Shown here: piece after piece, positions 1 through 6,339 of the stretch
Position numbering within the stretch: the stretch's first letter is position 1
Layout: the number at the start of each line of letters is the position of its first letter
Assembly: GCA_009775375.1 (NCBI GenBank)
Contig: VSPO01000142.1
Span: 1 to 7,120 of the forward strand
From: Muribaculaceae bacterium
GTDB taxonomy: Bacteria > Bacteroidota > Bacteroidia > Bacteroidales > Muribaculaceae
Length of the DNA stretch: 7,120 nucleotides
Reading direction: 5' to 3'
Position numbers and translations under genes: made by a program
Notes under the pieces: generated by a model
Told to the model about the DNA's origin: nothing
Seen by the model: the letters and a program-made list of their open reading frames with translations, nothing else
Databases searched by the model: none

Positions 1-1
1 A

Positions 2-64
2 ACCGAGGTCGCTGAAGAAATGATTGATTTGGCTGCCATAAAAATTTTATTGAATCAAATTTAA
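2..64 (+). CDS. C-terminal end of an unidentified protein (5' end outside the window)
   Basis: An open frame enters from the left edge and runs 20 codons to TAA at 62-64. The readable tail contains EVAEEMIDLAAIKILL and finishes NQI, a mixed acidic and hydrophobic stretch that could be a terminal helix. This is too short for me to assign a family. The coding call rests on three points: the frame is open from the edge, its stop lies about 20 bp before a strong terminator hairpin, and the gene on the other strand ends at 140. That is the usual arrangement of two convergent genes sharing one terminator. The other two + strand frames are less convincing; one of them meets a TGA at 13-15. Confidence 0.5.
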   Translation, partial: TEVAEEMIDLAAIKILLNQI

Positions 65-83
65 ACAGTTTCTAAGAACACGT

Positions 84-121
84 AAAAAAAATCCCGCCGG
101 GAATGTCCGGCGGGATTTTTT
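84..121. terminator. Bidirectional rho-independent terminator between convergent genes
   Basis: A perfect 10-bp GC-rich stem (91-100 with 107-116) encloses a 6-nt loop (GAATGT). An A-run (84-91) lies on the left and a T-run (116-121) on the right, so each strand reads stem-loop then U-tract. Minus-strand transcripts from the phosphorylase gene (stop at 140) and + strand transcripts from the partial gene (stop at 62-64) would both end here. Confidence 0.93.
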
Positions 122-139
122 ATATCAGTGTCTGAAGAA

Positions 140-2707
140 TCAGAACCAGCGAGTGTAGGCGAAGTCCTGACGATGAGGCAACGCAGGATTGTTGGGGTAC
201 ATTCTCAGAGAATAGCGGAATGTGCCGGCATCCTTGGCGGCAGTCTTGAGTTCATACGTAAGCACTCCACCATCTTTCTTAGTGATTTTCAAGGGTTCTG
301 TGCCTATAAACTCGCTTTCACCATCGTGGTCGCGATATTTGACAATCTCAACACCGATTGAGTCACCGAGACCCTTAGTGTCGATCACGCATTTCACGTC
401 GACAGGATTGCCGGTTCTTACAGTGGTTTTCCCGGTTGTGCCATCGGTGATTTCAACCTTCAGGATCTCAATCTGATTCCATTTTGAAGCAACGTTTTCT
501 TTCCAAGCCACTATTTCACGAGCCTTAGCGTAGTTGTCGGCCTTAAGCGTCTCGCTTCTCTTGGCTTCGGGAGCGTACAGACGGCTGATATAGTCGTCGA
601 GCTGACGCTTCATCGTGAAATGAGGAGCAATATGGCCAATCGAACGCTTGATACGGTCGATCCATTCAGGGCTGTAGCCTTTGTAGTTCTTGTTGAAATA
701 CATCGGAACAATCTCATTCTCGAGCATAGAATAGATTGTAGCCGCGTCGAGACGGTCTTGCTGCGACTGATCAGTATACGTGCGCTTCTCAGTCAAAGCC
801 CATCCGGCGAGCTTATCGAACTTGTAGCCTTCATACCACCATCCGTCGAGCACAGAGAAATTGAGAAGACCATTCATCTCAGCCTTTTCTCCAGACGTGC
901 CGGAAGCCTCAAGAGGACGTGTCGGCGTGTTGAGCCAGATGTCGACACCTGTCACGAGACGCTTAGCCACGATCATGTTGTAGTCTTCAAGGAAGATAAT
1001 CTTACCAAGGAATTGCGGCATCTTGGAAATCTCCACAATTCTCTTGATCAGCCCCTGACCGGCACCGTCGGCAGGGTGAGCCTTGCCGGAGAAGACAAAT
1101 TGGACAGGATATTTGTCATTGTTGACAATCTTGGCAAGACGGTCAAGGTCGGTGAAAAGAAGGTGAGCACGTTTGTAGGTGGCAAACCTGCGAGCAAATC
1201 CAATGATCAAAGCATTGGGATTAATCTTTTCGAGGATATTGACCACGGCACCGGGATCGCCTTGATTCTTGAGCCATTTCTCCTTGAAATCACGACGAAC
1301 GAAATCGATGAAACGATTCTTGAGGGTCATTCTCATATTCCAAATCGCCTCGTCGGGCACATCGAAAATGGCTTTCCAAGCATCCGGATTGCTTTGGTCT
1401 TCGAAAACCTGCTCTCCAAGATTTTCCATATAGAACTTCTTCCATTCAGAAGCAGCCCAAGTAGGCATGTGGACACCATTAGTGACGTATTTCACATGGC
1501 TTTCCTCAGGAGCATAGCCTTTCCATACTCCGGCAAACATCTTTTTGGAAACTTCTCCATGAAGCCAGCTAACGCCGTTGGCCTCCTGACATGTGTTGAG
1601 CGCGAATACGCTCATAGAGAAGCGTTCGGGGGTGTCGGGATTTTCGCGACCCATGTTGATAAGGTCGTTCCAGGAAATGCCAAGCTTTGCGGGATATTCT
1701 CCAAGATACTTTCCGAGCAGCGCCTCATCGAAATAGTCGTGGCCGGCAGGCACGGGGGTATGCACCGTGTAAAGAGAGCTTGCACGCACTACCTCAAGAG
1801 CGACGTTGAAAGGCAGGTTTTCTTTCTGCACATAATCTACGAGGCGCTGGAGGTTGAGCAGGGCAGCATGTCCCTCATTGGCATGATAAAGGTCAGTGTG
1901 AATGCCAAGACGATTGAGCATGTAAATACCTCCGATGCCAAGCAGGTATTCTTGCTTCATTCTGTTCTCCCAGTCGCCACCATAAAGTTTATGTGTTATG
2001 GGGCGGTCGTACTCAGAGTTCATCTCGAAGTCAGTGTCGAGAAGATATAGCTTCATGCGGCCTACGTTTACACGCCAAACGTGGCAGTAGATTATGCGAC
2101 CGGGATAAGGCACCTCAAGCACCATCGGCAGACCGTCTTCGCCCATTACCGGCTCTATCGGGAGCTGGTCGAAGTTTTGAGGCTCGTAGTTGGCAATCTG
2201 CTGGCCGTCGATAGAGAGGGACTGCGAGAAATAACCATATCTATATAGGAAACCGACCGCAGTCATCGGGACGCGGCTGTCGGAAGCTTGCTTGATGTAG
2301 TCGCCGGCAAGGACACCAAGACCGCCGGAATAAATCTTCAGGCAGTTGCAAAGGCCATATTCCATAGAGAAATAAGACACTGATGGGATATCGCTTCTCA
2401 TAGGCTGCTTGAGATAGTCCTGGAACTCGGCGTAGACACCATTGAGACGCTCCAGCATTCTCTCATCATTGAGAATTTCGTTGAGCCTGTCGGAGCTGAC
2501 TTGCTGAAGAAGCATGACAGGGTTCTCCCCTACCTTGCGCCAGAGGTCGTGGTCAAGGTCGCGGAAAAGATTCTTTGCCTCGCTATTCCATACCCACCAA
2601 AGGTTTTTGGAAAGCTCCTCAAGAGGTTTGAGAGCTTTTGGGAGCTCCACACTTACAGTTAGATTGCGCCACACGGGCTCGTTTGTATTGCTAACCTGCA
2701 GTTTCAT
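140..2707 (-). CDS. glgP: Alpha-glucan (glycogen/maltodextrin) phosphorylase, GT35 family with DUF3417 N-terminus
   Basis: This cytoplasmic enzyme cleaves terminal alpha-1,4-glucosyl units from glycogen or maltodextrin with inorganic phosphate, releasing glucose 1-phosphate; the cofactor is pyridoxal phosphate. The 855-aa product starts with a DUF3417-type region (about residues 15-110, with NLWWVWN at 35-41). Phosphorylase blocks follow: YFSMEYGL at 112-119, GGLGVLAGDY at 128-137, HTPVPAGHD at 316-324, RRFATYKR at 506-513, GKAHPADG at 541-548, and EASGTSGEKAEMNG around 600-613. In the last block K608 is the expected Schiff-base lysine. The final 110 or so residues look like a beta-rich domain ending HRQDFAYTRWF. 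Length and N-terminus fit the alpha-glucan phosphorylase subfamily, not the muscle/E. coli GlgP type. The start ATG lies 9 bp after the synthase stop codon, so the gene is the second in an operon and is probably translated from the same mRNA. No frameshift or missing motif was seen. The exact chain-length preference cannot be read from sequence. Confidence 0.96.
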   Translation of the reverse strand: MKLQVSNTNEPVWRNLTVSVELPKALKPLEELSKNLWWVWNSEAKNLFRDLDHDLWRKVGENPVMLLQQVSSDRLNEILNDERMLERLNGVYAEFQDYLKQPMRSDIPSVSYFSMEYGLCNCLKIYSGGLGVLAGDYIKQASDSRVPMTAVGFLYRYGYFSQSLSIDGQQIANYEPQNFDQLPIEPVMGEDGLPMVLEVPYPGRIIYCHVWRVNVGRMKLYLLDTDFEMNSEYDRPITHKLYGGDWENRMKQEYLLGIGGIYMLNRLGIHTDLYHANEGHAALLNLQRLVDYVQKENLPFNVALEVVRASSLYTVHTPVPAGHDYFDEALLGKYLGEYPAKLGISWNDLINMGRENPDTPERFSMSVFALNTCQEANGVSWLHGEVSKKMFAGVWKGYAPEESHVKYVTNGVHMPTWAASEWKKFYMENLGEQVFEDQSNPDAWKAIFDVPDEAIWNMRMTLKNRFIDFVRRDFKEKWLKNQGDPGAVVNILEKINPNALIIGFARRFATYKRAHLLFTDLDRLAKIVNNDKYPVQFVFSGKAHPADGAGQGLIKRIVEISKMPQFLGKIIFLEDYNMIVAKRLVTGVDIWLNTPTRPLEASGTSGEKAEMNGLLNFSVLDGWWYEGYKFDKLAGWALTEKRTYTDQSQQDRLDAATIYSMLENEIVPMYFNKNYKGYSPEWIDRIKRSIGHIAPHFTMKRQLDDYISRLYAPEAKRSETLKADNYAKAREIVAWKENVASKWNQIEILKVEITDGTTGKTTVRTGNPVDVKCVIDTKGLGDSIGVEIVKYRDHDGESEFIGTEPLKITKKDGGVLTYELKTAAKDAGTFRYSLRMYPNNPALPHRQDFAYTRWF

Positions 2708-2716
2708 TTATTGAAA

Positions 2717-4399
2717 TTATTTAGTTGTATTTTTGTTTGATATTCTTTTGTCTCTCCTTTTTGTGGCAACCCTGAAAGCCTCATCATATGCAGAAATGAA
2801 GAACTTCCAGTCGGCCTTTGAAGCAGTGTCGACGGCAGCCTTGCCGGCTATCGCCCTATCGCTATCCGACATCGAAGAATACTTTTCAACCTGATGTGCA
2901 ATTTCCGAGGCCGCTTCCTGATAATTTGAGTCAGTCCTTCCGACGACTTTCACTCCACAGGCAGAGATTGAATTAATGAAATTAGCCAAAATCCATTGTC
3001 CGAAACCACTCTTGTCGGTCGTCACTGTCGGCACTCCGAATGCAATGCTCTCCAGAGGCGTGTATCCCCAGGGTTCGTAGTAGGAAGGGAAGACCGTTAT
3101 GTCGAGGGCAGGAAGGATATCGTAGTAGGAAATCCCCACCACACCATCGTTGCCATCAAGATAGCATGGGACATAAATCACGCTGACTCCATCCTTCAAA
3201 TATCCTTCGCTTTCAAGGCGGCTGATTCTGAGGGTCACGGAGTCGCAGTCTTCGTTGTTCAGCCTGTGGGTCATGAAATCAGGATAGCTTTTTATGGAGC
3301 TTCCGTTTGCCATTGCCGCCAGCAGAGTCTGAGAGGGTTCTTTCACCCATGCAGGGACAAGGACAAGAGCCAAGACCTTTGAAGACGGATTTCTTTTCTC
3401 AAGGTCGGTTATTGCATCAAGAAACAAGTCGAGCCCCTTATTCCGGTATTCATTACGTCCGGAAGTGGCTACAATCATTGTCGAATCGTCGAATTCCTCA
3501 CCCTTAAGGGCTTTGGCAATAGACAAAATTTTTTCTCTGCCAGCCTTTCTAAGCTTTAGATACTTATCCTTTACTGGGACGAAATCCGGTTCGAATCCAT
3601 TGGGAGTGACCACCTGAGGGCGGATTTCGAGCAACTGCTCACATTCCTTGGCAGTCAGCTCGCTCACCGCCGTGAAACAATCGGCATTATGCGCGGCAGT
3701 CTTTTCAAGAGAATGCTTCGACTCCATGTTGAGTTCGCGAGCCATCTGGTCGCCATTATATCCTTCGAAATAATCATACAACGGCTTGCCATTTCCGCAA
3801 ATGCTTCGCCCGATGCTTGTGGCATGGGTGGTGAAGACAGTACGAGCCTCGGGAGAAATCATCTTCATATAGAGGAGGCCCATAGCCGTGGTCCATTCAT
3901 TAAAGTGAGCCACCGTATTGCAAGTTTTCACCTTAAGATGTTTAGCAATAGCGTCCATTACGATTGCAGATGCCACCGCGAAGGCGCATCCCTCATCATA
4001 ATCTCCGTAGGCATGGATGGAATCCACGCCAAAGAGCTCCCACATTTTGCCATAGATATCGTTGAGGTGCCGGTAAACACCGTCAAATTTAACGAGAATA
4101 ACTTGAGGAGATCCCGGGATGTTCCAACGTCCGGCCCTTATAGAAATGCCATAAGGGAGCTTTAGTTTGCTCGCACAAGATTTTAAGAGGGTTTTCCTTT
4201 CAATGAATGTTGGTGAGGGGTTTTCCGGAGTCCATACGTCCGGACCGACAAACACAAGTCTATCTCCAAATTGTTGTTGAAGCACTCTGGCTTTCGTAGA
4301 CAGGACCGTATAAATACCTCCTATCTTATTGCAGACCTCCCAACTCGTCTCCATAAGGAGATTAATTTGGTCGCGATCTGATCGCTTTGAATCCTGCAT
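2717..4399 (-). CDS. Glycogen synthase, GT3 (eukaryotic GYS-like) family
   Basis: This enzyme extends alpha-1,4-glucan chains from a nucleotide-activated glucose. GT3 enzymes in eukaryotes use UDP-glucose, so that donor is expected here, but the donor is an inference. The 560-aa protein has the two Rossmann-like halves of GT-B enzymes. The front half carries ETSWEVCNKIGGIYTV at 17-32 (donor-binding glycine loop with K25), AHFNEW at 164-169 (H165) and THATSIGR at 191-198 (R198). The back half carries GRNEYRNKG at 314-322 (R315, K321) and YYEPWGYTPLE at 440-450, giving the E-x7-E pair E442/E450. It is shorter than yeast or animal synthases, lacking their long regulated tails, and ends in a Lys/Arg-rich stretch. 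The ATG at 4399 is preferred over the internal M16, which lies directly against the first conserved motif. It is the first gene of an operon with the phosphorylase and has its own promoter. It is clearly not the GT5 (GlgA, ADP-glucose) type. Confidence 0.95.
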   Translation of the reverse strand: MQDSKRSDRDQINLLMETSWEVCNKIGGIYTVLSTKARVLQQQFGDRLVFVGPDVWTPENPSPTFIERKTLLKSCASKLKLPYGISIRAGRWNIPGSPQVILVKFDGVYRHLNDIYGKMWELFGVDSIHAYGDYDEGCAFAVASAIVMDAIAKHLKVKTCNTVAHFNEWTTAMGLLYMKMISPEARTVFTTHATSIGRSICGNGKPLYDYFEGYNGDQMARELNMESKHSLEKTAAHNADCFTAVSELTAKECEQLLEIRPQVVTPNGFEPDFVPVKDKYLKLRKAGREKILSIAKALKGEEFDDSTMIVATSGRNEYRNKGLDLFLDAITDLEKRNPSSKVLALVLVPAWVKEPSQTLLAAMANGSSIKSYPDFMTHRLNNEDCDSVTLRISRLESEGYLKDGVSVIYVPCYLDGNDGVVGISYYDILPALDITVFPSYYEPWGYTPLESIAFGVPTVTTDKSGFGQWILANFINSISACGVKVVGRTDSNYQEAASEIAHQVEKYSSMSDSDRAIAGKAAVDTASKADWKFFISAYDEAFRVATKRRDKRISNKNTTK

Positions 4400-4428
4400 A
4401 ATTATCTTTTAAGTCTTTTTACCTCATT

Positions 4429-4455
4429 CCCATCGGCCGCTATTCGGGCAATGGG
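4429..4455 (-). other. Possible stem-loop in the leader of the glycogen operon mRNA
   Basis: CCCAT (4429-4433) and ATGGG (4451-4455) are complementary. Inside them GCC (4436-4438) can pair with GGC (4447-4449), giving a bulged 8-bp hairpin in the predicted 5' untranslated leader, about 30 nt before the ATG. No known riboswitch class is recognised. It may be chance pairing. Confidence 0.3.
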
Positions 4456-4491
4456 GCGTTCATTCTTAAGTATTGAACTTTCTATCGGCAG

Positions 4492-4523
4492 CAAAGTTAC
4501 TAATTTTATACGACATAGGCAAA
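4492..4523 (-). promoter_or_regulatory. Bacteroidota-type promoter of the glycogen operon
   Basis: Read on the minus strand, TTTG (4523-4520) is followed after 20 bp by TAACTTTG (4499-4492). This matches the Bacteroidota housekeeping pattern of a -33 TTTG and a -7 TAnnTTTG with 19-21 bp between them. Transcription would begin near 4486, leaving a leader of about 85-90 nt before the synthase ATG at 4399. The start site is predicted, not measured. Confidence 0.8.
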
Positions 4524-4580
4524 CTTTAGCTTAAAAATCTACATTTTGGCATATGCTTGCCGGGCGCACACTCAGTCAAG

Positions 4581-4630
4581 AAAAATAAGGATTGGCCACG
4601 TCCCATAGCCGGGTCGCAGCCAATTTTTTA
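4581..4630. terminator. Hairpin terminator downstream of the DUF3127 gene
   Basis: ATTGGC (4591-4596) pairs with GCCAAT (4619-4624), extended by two G-U and two A-U pairs outside. A smaller CCC/GGG pairing (4602-4604 with 4611-4613) lies within the loop. A T-run (4624-4629) follows on the + strand, and on the minus strand the stem is followed by CCTTATTTTT. The only transcript expected here is minus-strand read-out from the DUF3127 gene, whose stop lies about 100 bp upstream. The stem is modest, so termination efficiency is uncertain. Confidence 0.6.
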
Positions 4631-4700
4631 TCTATTTATATCAAAATAAGCTCATGACAAGCATCCTTCTCAAAGGCCACCATAGCCATGGACTATCCAT

Positions 4701-4740
4701 GACGTCGCCGTCAGAACGGGACGTCGTCGGTCAGAAAGGG
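4701..4740. repeat. Imperfect tandem repeat of about 20 bp across the stop codon of the DUF3127 gene
   Basis: Unit one (4701-4719) begins GACGTCGCCG and continues TCAGAACGG. Unit two (4720-4740) begins GACGTCGTCGG and continues TCAGAAAGGG. The units align with two substitutions and two single-base gaps. Each carries, on the minus strand, a short sequence ending in CC-x-TTC-TGA, that is Pro-Phe-stop. Unit two contains the real stop of the gene (4733-4731). Confidence 0.7.
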
Positions 4741-5168
4741 AGATCCTCGTCGCTGTTGGCGGGCGCAGAATCGAATGCGGTGGCGGCAGGAGCGCCAAAC
4801 GACTGGGGAGCGCCCTGAGGGAAACCTCCCTGGGGCTGGGAATATGCACCCTGAACATCGCCACCGTATGCAGGCTGCTGATATCCTTGCTGGGGCTGCT
4901 GCATGATTTCCTCAGAACGATAGACGGAAACGTCGGTGTACCAACGGCCGTTGAATTCACGGCTTTCCAAATCGACACTGAGACGATAGTCCTTGCCCAT
5001 TTCAAGCCTTATGTTGTCGACATTGGCATTGAAAGCCTGTATTTTCACGCGCTTGGGATAATTGCCTTGTGTCTCAATCACCCATTCTTTTTTCTTCCAA
5101 GGATTGCCGGCCTTCGACGTGCCGGACTGCAAGGGAAGGTCGATGATTACTTTTCCTTCGATTTCCAT
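4731..5168 (-). CDS. DUF3127 domain protein with SSB-like C-terminal tip
   Basis: The 145-aa protein has two parts. Residues 1 to about 90 form a compact domain with EGKVIIDLPLQSGTSKAG, WKKKEWVIETQ, YPKRV and SREFNGRWYTDVSVYR, which I recognise as the DUF3127 family widespread in Bacteroidota. Residues 91-139 are low-complexity and rich in Gln, Gly, Pro and Ala. The chain ends in the acidic tip DEDLPF. This layout copies bacterial single-stranded-DNA-binding proteins: an OB fold, a flexible linker, and a tip that recruits repair and replication partners. A role in DNA binding or partner recruitment is therefore plausible, but it is an inference; the family has no function I can cite. It is probably not the main SSB, whose OB domain differs in sequence. 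The ATG at 5168 starts directly at the first conserved strand. The gene stands alone on its transcript, divergent from rsmG, and no convincing promoter was found upstream. Confidence 0.88.
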   Translation of the reverse strand: MEIEGKVIIDLPLQSGTSKAGNPWKKKEWVIETQGNYPKRVKIQAFNANVDNIRLEMGKDYRLSVDLESREFNGRWYTDVSVYRSEEIMQQPQQGYQQPAYGGDVQGAYSQPQGGFPQGAPQSFGAPAATAFDSAPANSDEDLPF

Positions 5169-5299
5169 ATATTTTTGATATTTGCTTTTGAATTTGTTTA
5201 AACTTTTTACGCAAATGAAGTTGATTAATGCTTCTTCCCTTTTTGAGGGCTCTTTTCCAATCTTTCATCATCTTTTCGGCTGCTTTTAAATCGTTAATC

Positions 5300-5323
5300 G
5301 GGAATTTAGCGGGCTAAATTCCC
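5300..5323. repeat. Perfect inverted repeat (hairpin) upstream of the DUF3127 gene
   Basis: GGGAATTTAG (5300-5309) pairs exactly with CTAAATTCCC (5314-5323) around the tetraloop CGGG. A TTTT run follows on the + strand (5324-5327). As a terminator it would only stop + strand transcription, and no + strand gene lies upstream. It may instead be a leader structure of the DUF3127 mRNA or an operator. It sits about 130 bp before that gene's ATG. Confidence 0.6.
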
Positions 5324-5383
5324 TTTTCGCAATTCAAATTCAGCTCGAAAATCTGACGAAATCTTGAAAAGAAAAAGTCTAAA

Positions 5384-5400
5384 CAACTTCATTGAAGTTG
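5384..5400. repeat. Short perfect dyad, possible operator
   Basis: CAACTTC (5384-5390) and GAAGTTG (5394-5400) are exact inverted copies separated by ATT. Size and symmetry would suit a dimeric regulator site, but no regulator is known or encoded nearby, and a 7-bp dyad can arise by chance. Confidence 0.25.
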
Positions 5401-5586
5401 GCGCATCAATAACCATCAAATCCCAAGCCGTCGTAAAGACCTTGTATAAAAGACTCTCTCAGGGGAATCGATCCCACACGTTGAATCCTCCTTGCTTTTC
5501 CATGATGGGGGTTGACATCGCATATCTCGCGAAATTACAAATTTTGATTCATTCCCACAAATTTTATGCCACATTTCAAAAATAAT

Positions 5587-5617
5587 TTTGTTTAGTCTTC
5601 ATCCTTTTATATCTTTG
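5587..5617 (+). promoter_or_regulatory. Bacteroidota-type promoter of rsmG
   Basis: TTTG (5587-5590) is followed after 19 bp by TATCTTTG (5610-5617), a full match to the TAnnTTTG -7 element. Transcription would start near 5622-5625, giving a leader of only about 20 nt before the ATG at 5643. It probably drives both rsmG and the following hydrolase gene. Confidence 0.85.
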
Positions 5618-5642
5618 CACGAAGAAACTTTATACAAAACGA

Positions 5643-6266
5643 ATGAATCCTATAATCGCAAAATATTTCCCGGGGCTGAGTCCGAAGCAGGTATCCCAGT
5701 TTGAAATAATGATGGAGCTATACCCTCAATGGAATGAGAAAATCAATGTCATATCAAGAAAAGACATAGACAATCTTGCCGTCAATCATATATTGCATTC
5801 CCTCTCTATCGCCAAGTTCCTGTCGTTTACACCCGGGACTCGCGTCATGGACTTCGGCTGCGGAGGAGGATTGCCGGGGCTGCCATTGGCAGTTTTATTT
5901 CCCGACGTCCATTTCCATCTTATCGACAGGATCGGAAAAAAAGTGAAGGTTGCAGAGGAGATCGCAAAAGCGATCGGACTGACCAACGTCTCTTTTCAAC
6001 ATGGAGATTCAGGAGAGTGTCATGAGAAATTTGATTTTGTTGTCAGCAGGGCCGTGATGCCACAGGAAGACCTTGTCAGACTCTCTCGCAAGAACATATC
6101 TTCAGTTCAGAGAAACGCAATCCCCAACGGAGTCATCGCGCTGAAAGGCGGAGACCTTAACGCAGAACTCAGAGGCCTTAAAAACCGTAGCGAAACACAG
6201 GAAATATCAAAATTCTTTGAAGAGCCTTTCTTTAACACCAAGAAAATTGTTTATACAAGCATATAA
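5643..6266 (+). CDS. rsmG: 16S rRNA (guanine-N7)-methyltransferase RsmG (GidB)
   Basis: RsmG uses S-adenosylmethionine to methylate N7 of G527 (E. coli numbering) in the 530 loop of 16S rRNA. It acts on the small ribosomal subunit in the cytoplasm; loss of this mark in other bacteria gives low-level streptomycin resistance. The 207-aa length equals that of E. coli RsmG. An N-terminal helical region includes NEKINVISRKD at 31-41 and NHILHSL at 48-54. The SAM-binding fold follows, with VMDFGCGGGLPGLPLA at 68-83 (glycine loop GCGGGLPG, 72-79), the acidic strand end LID at 93-95, and the family signature VVSRAV at 133-138. The ATG at 5643 lies just behind a near-consensus promoter, and the upstream bases are A-rich with no Shine-Dalgarno motif, as usual in this phylum. 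It is the first gene of a likely two-gene operon. It looks intact. Confidence 0.96.
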   Translation: MNPIIAKYFPGLSPKQVSQFEIMMELYPQWNEKINVISRKDIDNLAVNHILHSLSIAKFLSFTPGTRVMDFGCGGGLPGLPLAVLFPDVHFHLIDRIGKKVKVAEEIAKAIGLTNVSFQHGDSGECHEKFDFVVSRAVMPQEDLVRLSRKNISSVQRNAIPNGVIALKGGDLNAELRGLKNRSETQEISKFFEEPFFNTKKIVYTSI

Positions 6267-6339
6267 GGGAAAGTAAGGGAAAGGCTTGAACGGACAAAAC
6301 GCCCCAACATCCTTCCCAATACAATTTTATAACAAAGCA

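Larger units (their letters stand above)
5169..5642. other. 474-bp divergent intergenic region without a convincing gene
   Basis: This region lies between the oppositely oriented DUF3127 and rsmG genes. It contains the rsmG promoter (5587-5617), a perfect hairpin (5300-5323) and a 7-bp dyad CAACTTC/GAAGTTG (5384-5400). A small GGGA/TCCC dyad around an ATCGAT motif lies near 5463-5475. A 73-codon + strand frame (5364-5585) exists but has no recognisable family and low-complexity composition. No tRNA was recognised. The promoter of the DUF3127 gene must lie here, yet no good TTTG/TAnnTTTG pair is visible on the minus strand. Confidence 0.6.

Noticed and set aside
620..2050. A 476-codon + strand open frame opposite the phosphorylase gene
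   Set aside because: It lies wholly antisense to a gene with unmistakable phosphorylase motifs. Its translation has no recognisable domain and no promoter precedes it. Long antisense frames are common opposite codon-biased genes.
3689..4165. A 158-codon + strand open frame opposite the glycogen synthase gene
   Set aside because: It is antisense to conserved GT3 motifs and shows no family resemblance; treated as a shadow.
4670..5005. A 111-codon minus-strand frame inside and beyond the DUF3127 gene
   Set aside because: It is an out-of-frame reading of the linker-coding region, rich in Ser, Pro and Arg, with no domain and no initiation signal.
5074..5271. A 65-codon Lys/Arg-rich minus-strand frame overlapping the start of the DUF3127 gene
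   Set aside because: Half of it is the out-of-frame reading of conserved DUF3127 codons, and the remainder is A-rich upstream DNA that would naturally read as lysine-rich. It could be a leader peptide, but nothing supports that.
5335..5370. Possible minus-strand promoter for the DUF3127 gene (TGAATTTG at 5342-5335)
   Set aside because: The -7 element has TG instead of TA, and no TTTG occurs 19-21 bp upstream.
5455..5480. A GGGA-ATCGA-TCCC dyad resembling the T-arm of a tRNA
   Set aside because: The loop does not match the TTCGANT consensus, and no acceptor stem, anticodon arm or CCA end was found at the right distances on either strand.
5364..5585. A 73-codon + strand frame in the divergent spacer
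   Set aside because: No recognisable family or promoter, it carries the dyad at 5384-5400 and ends at the edge of the rsmG promoter. Possible decayed coding DNA, but not supportable as a gene.
6286..6339. TTG start extending the hydrolase by 18 residues
   Set aside because: The extra residues match nothing in the family, and the ATG at 6340 begins exactly at the conserved first strand.
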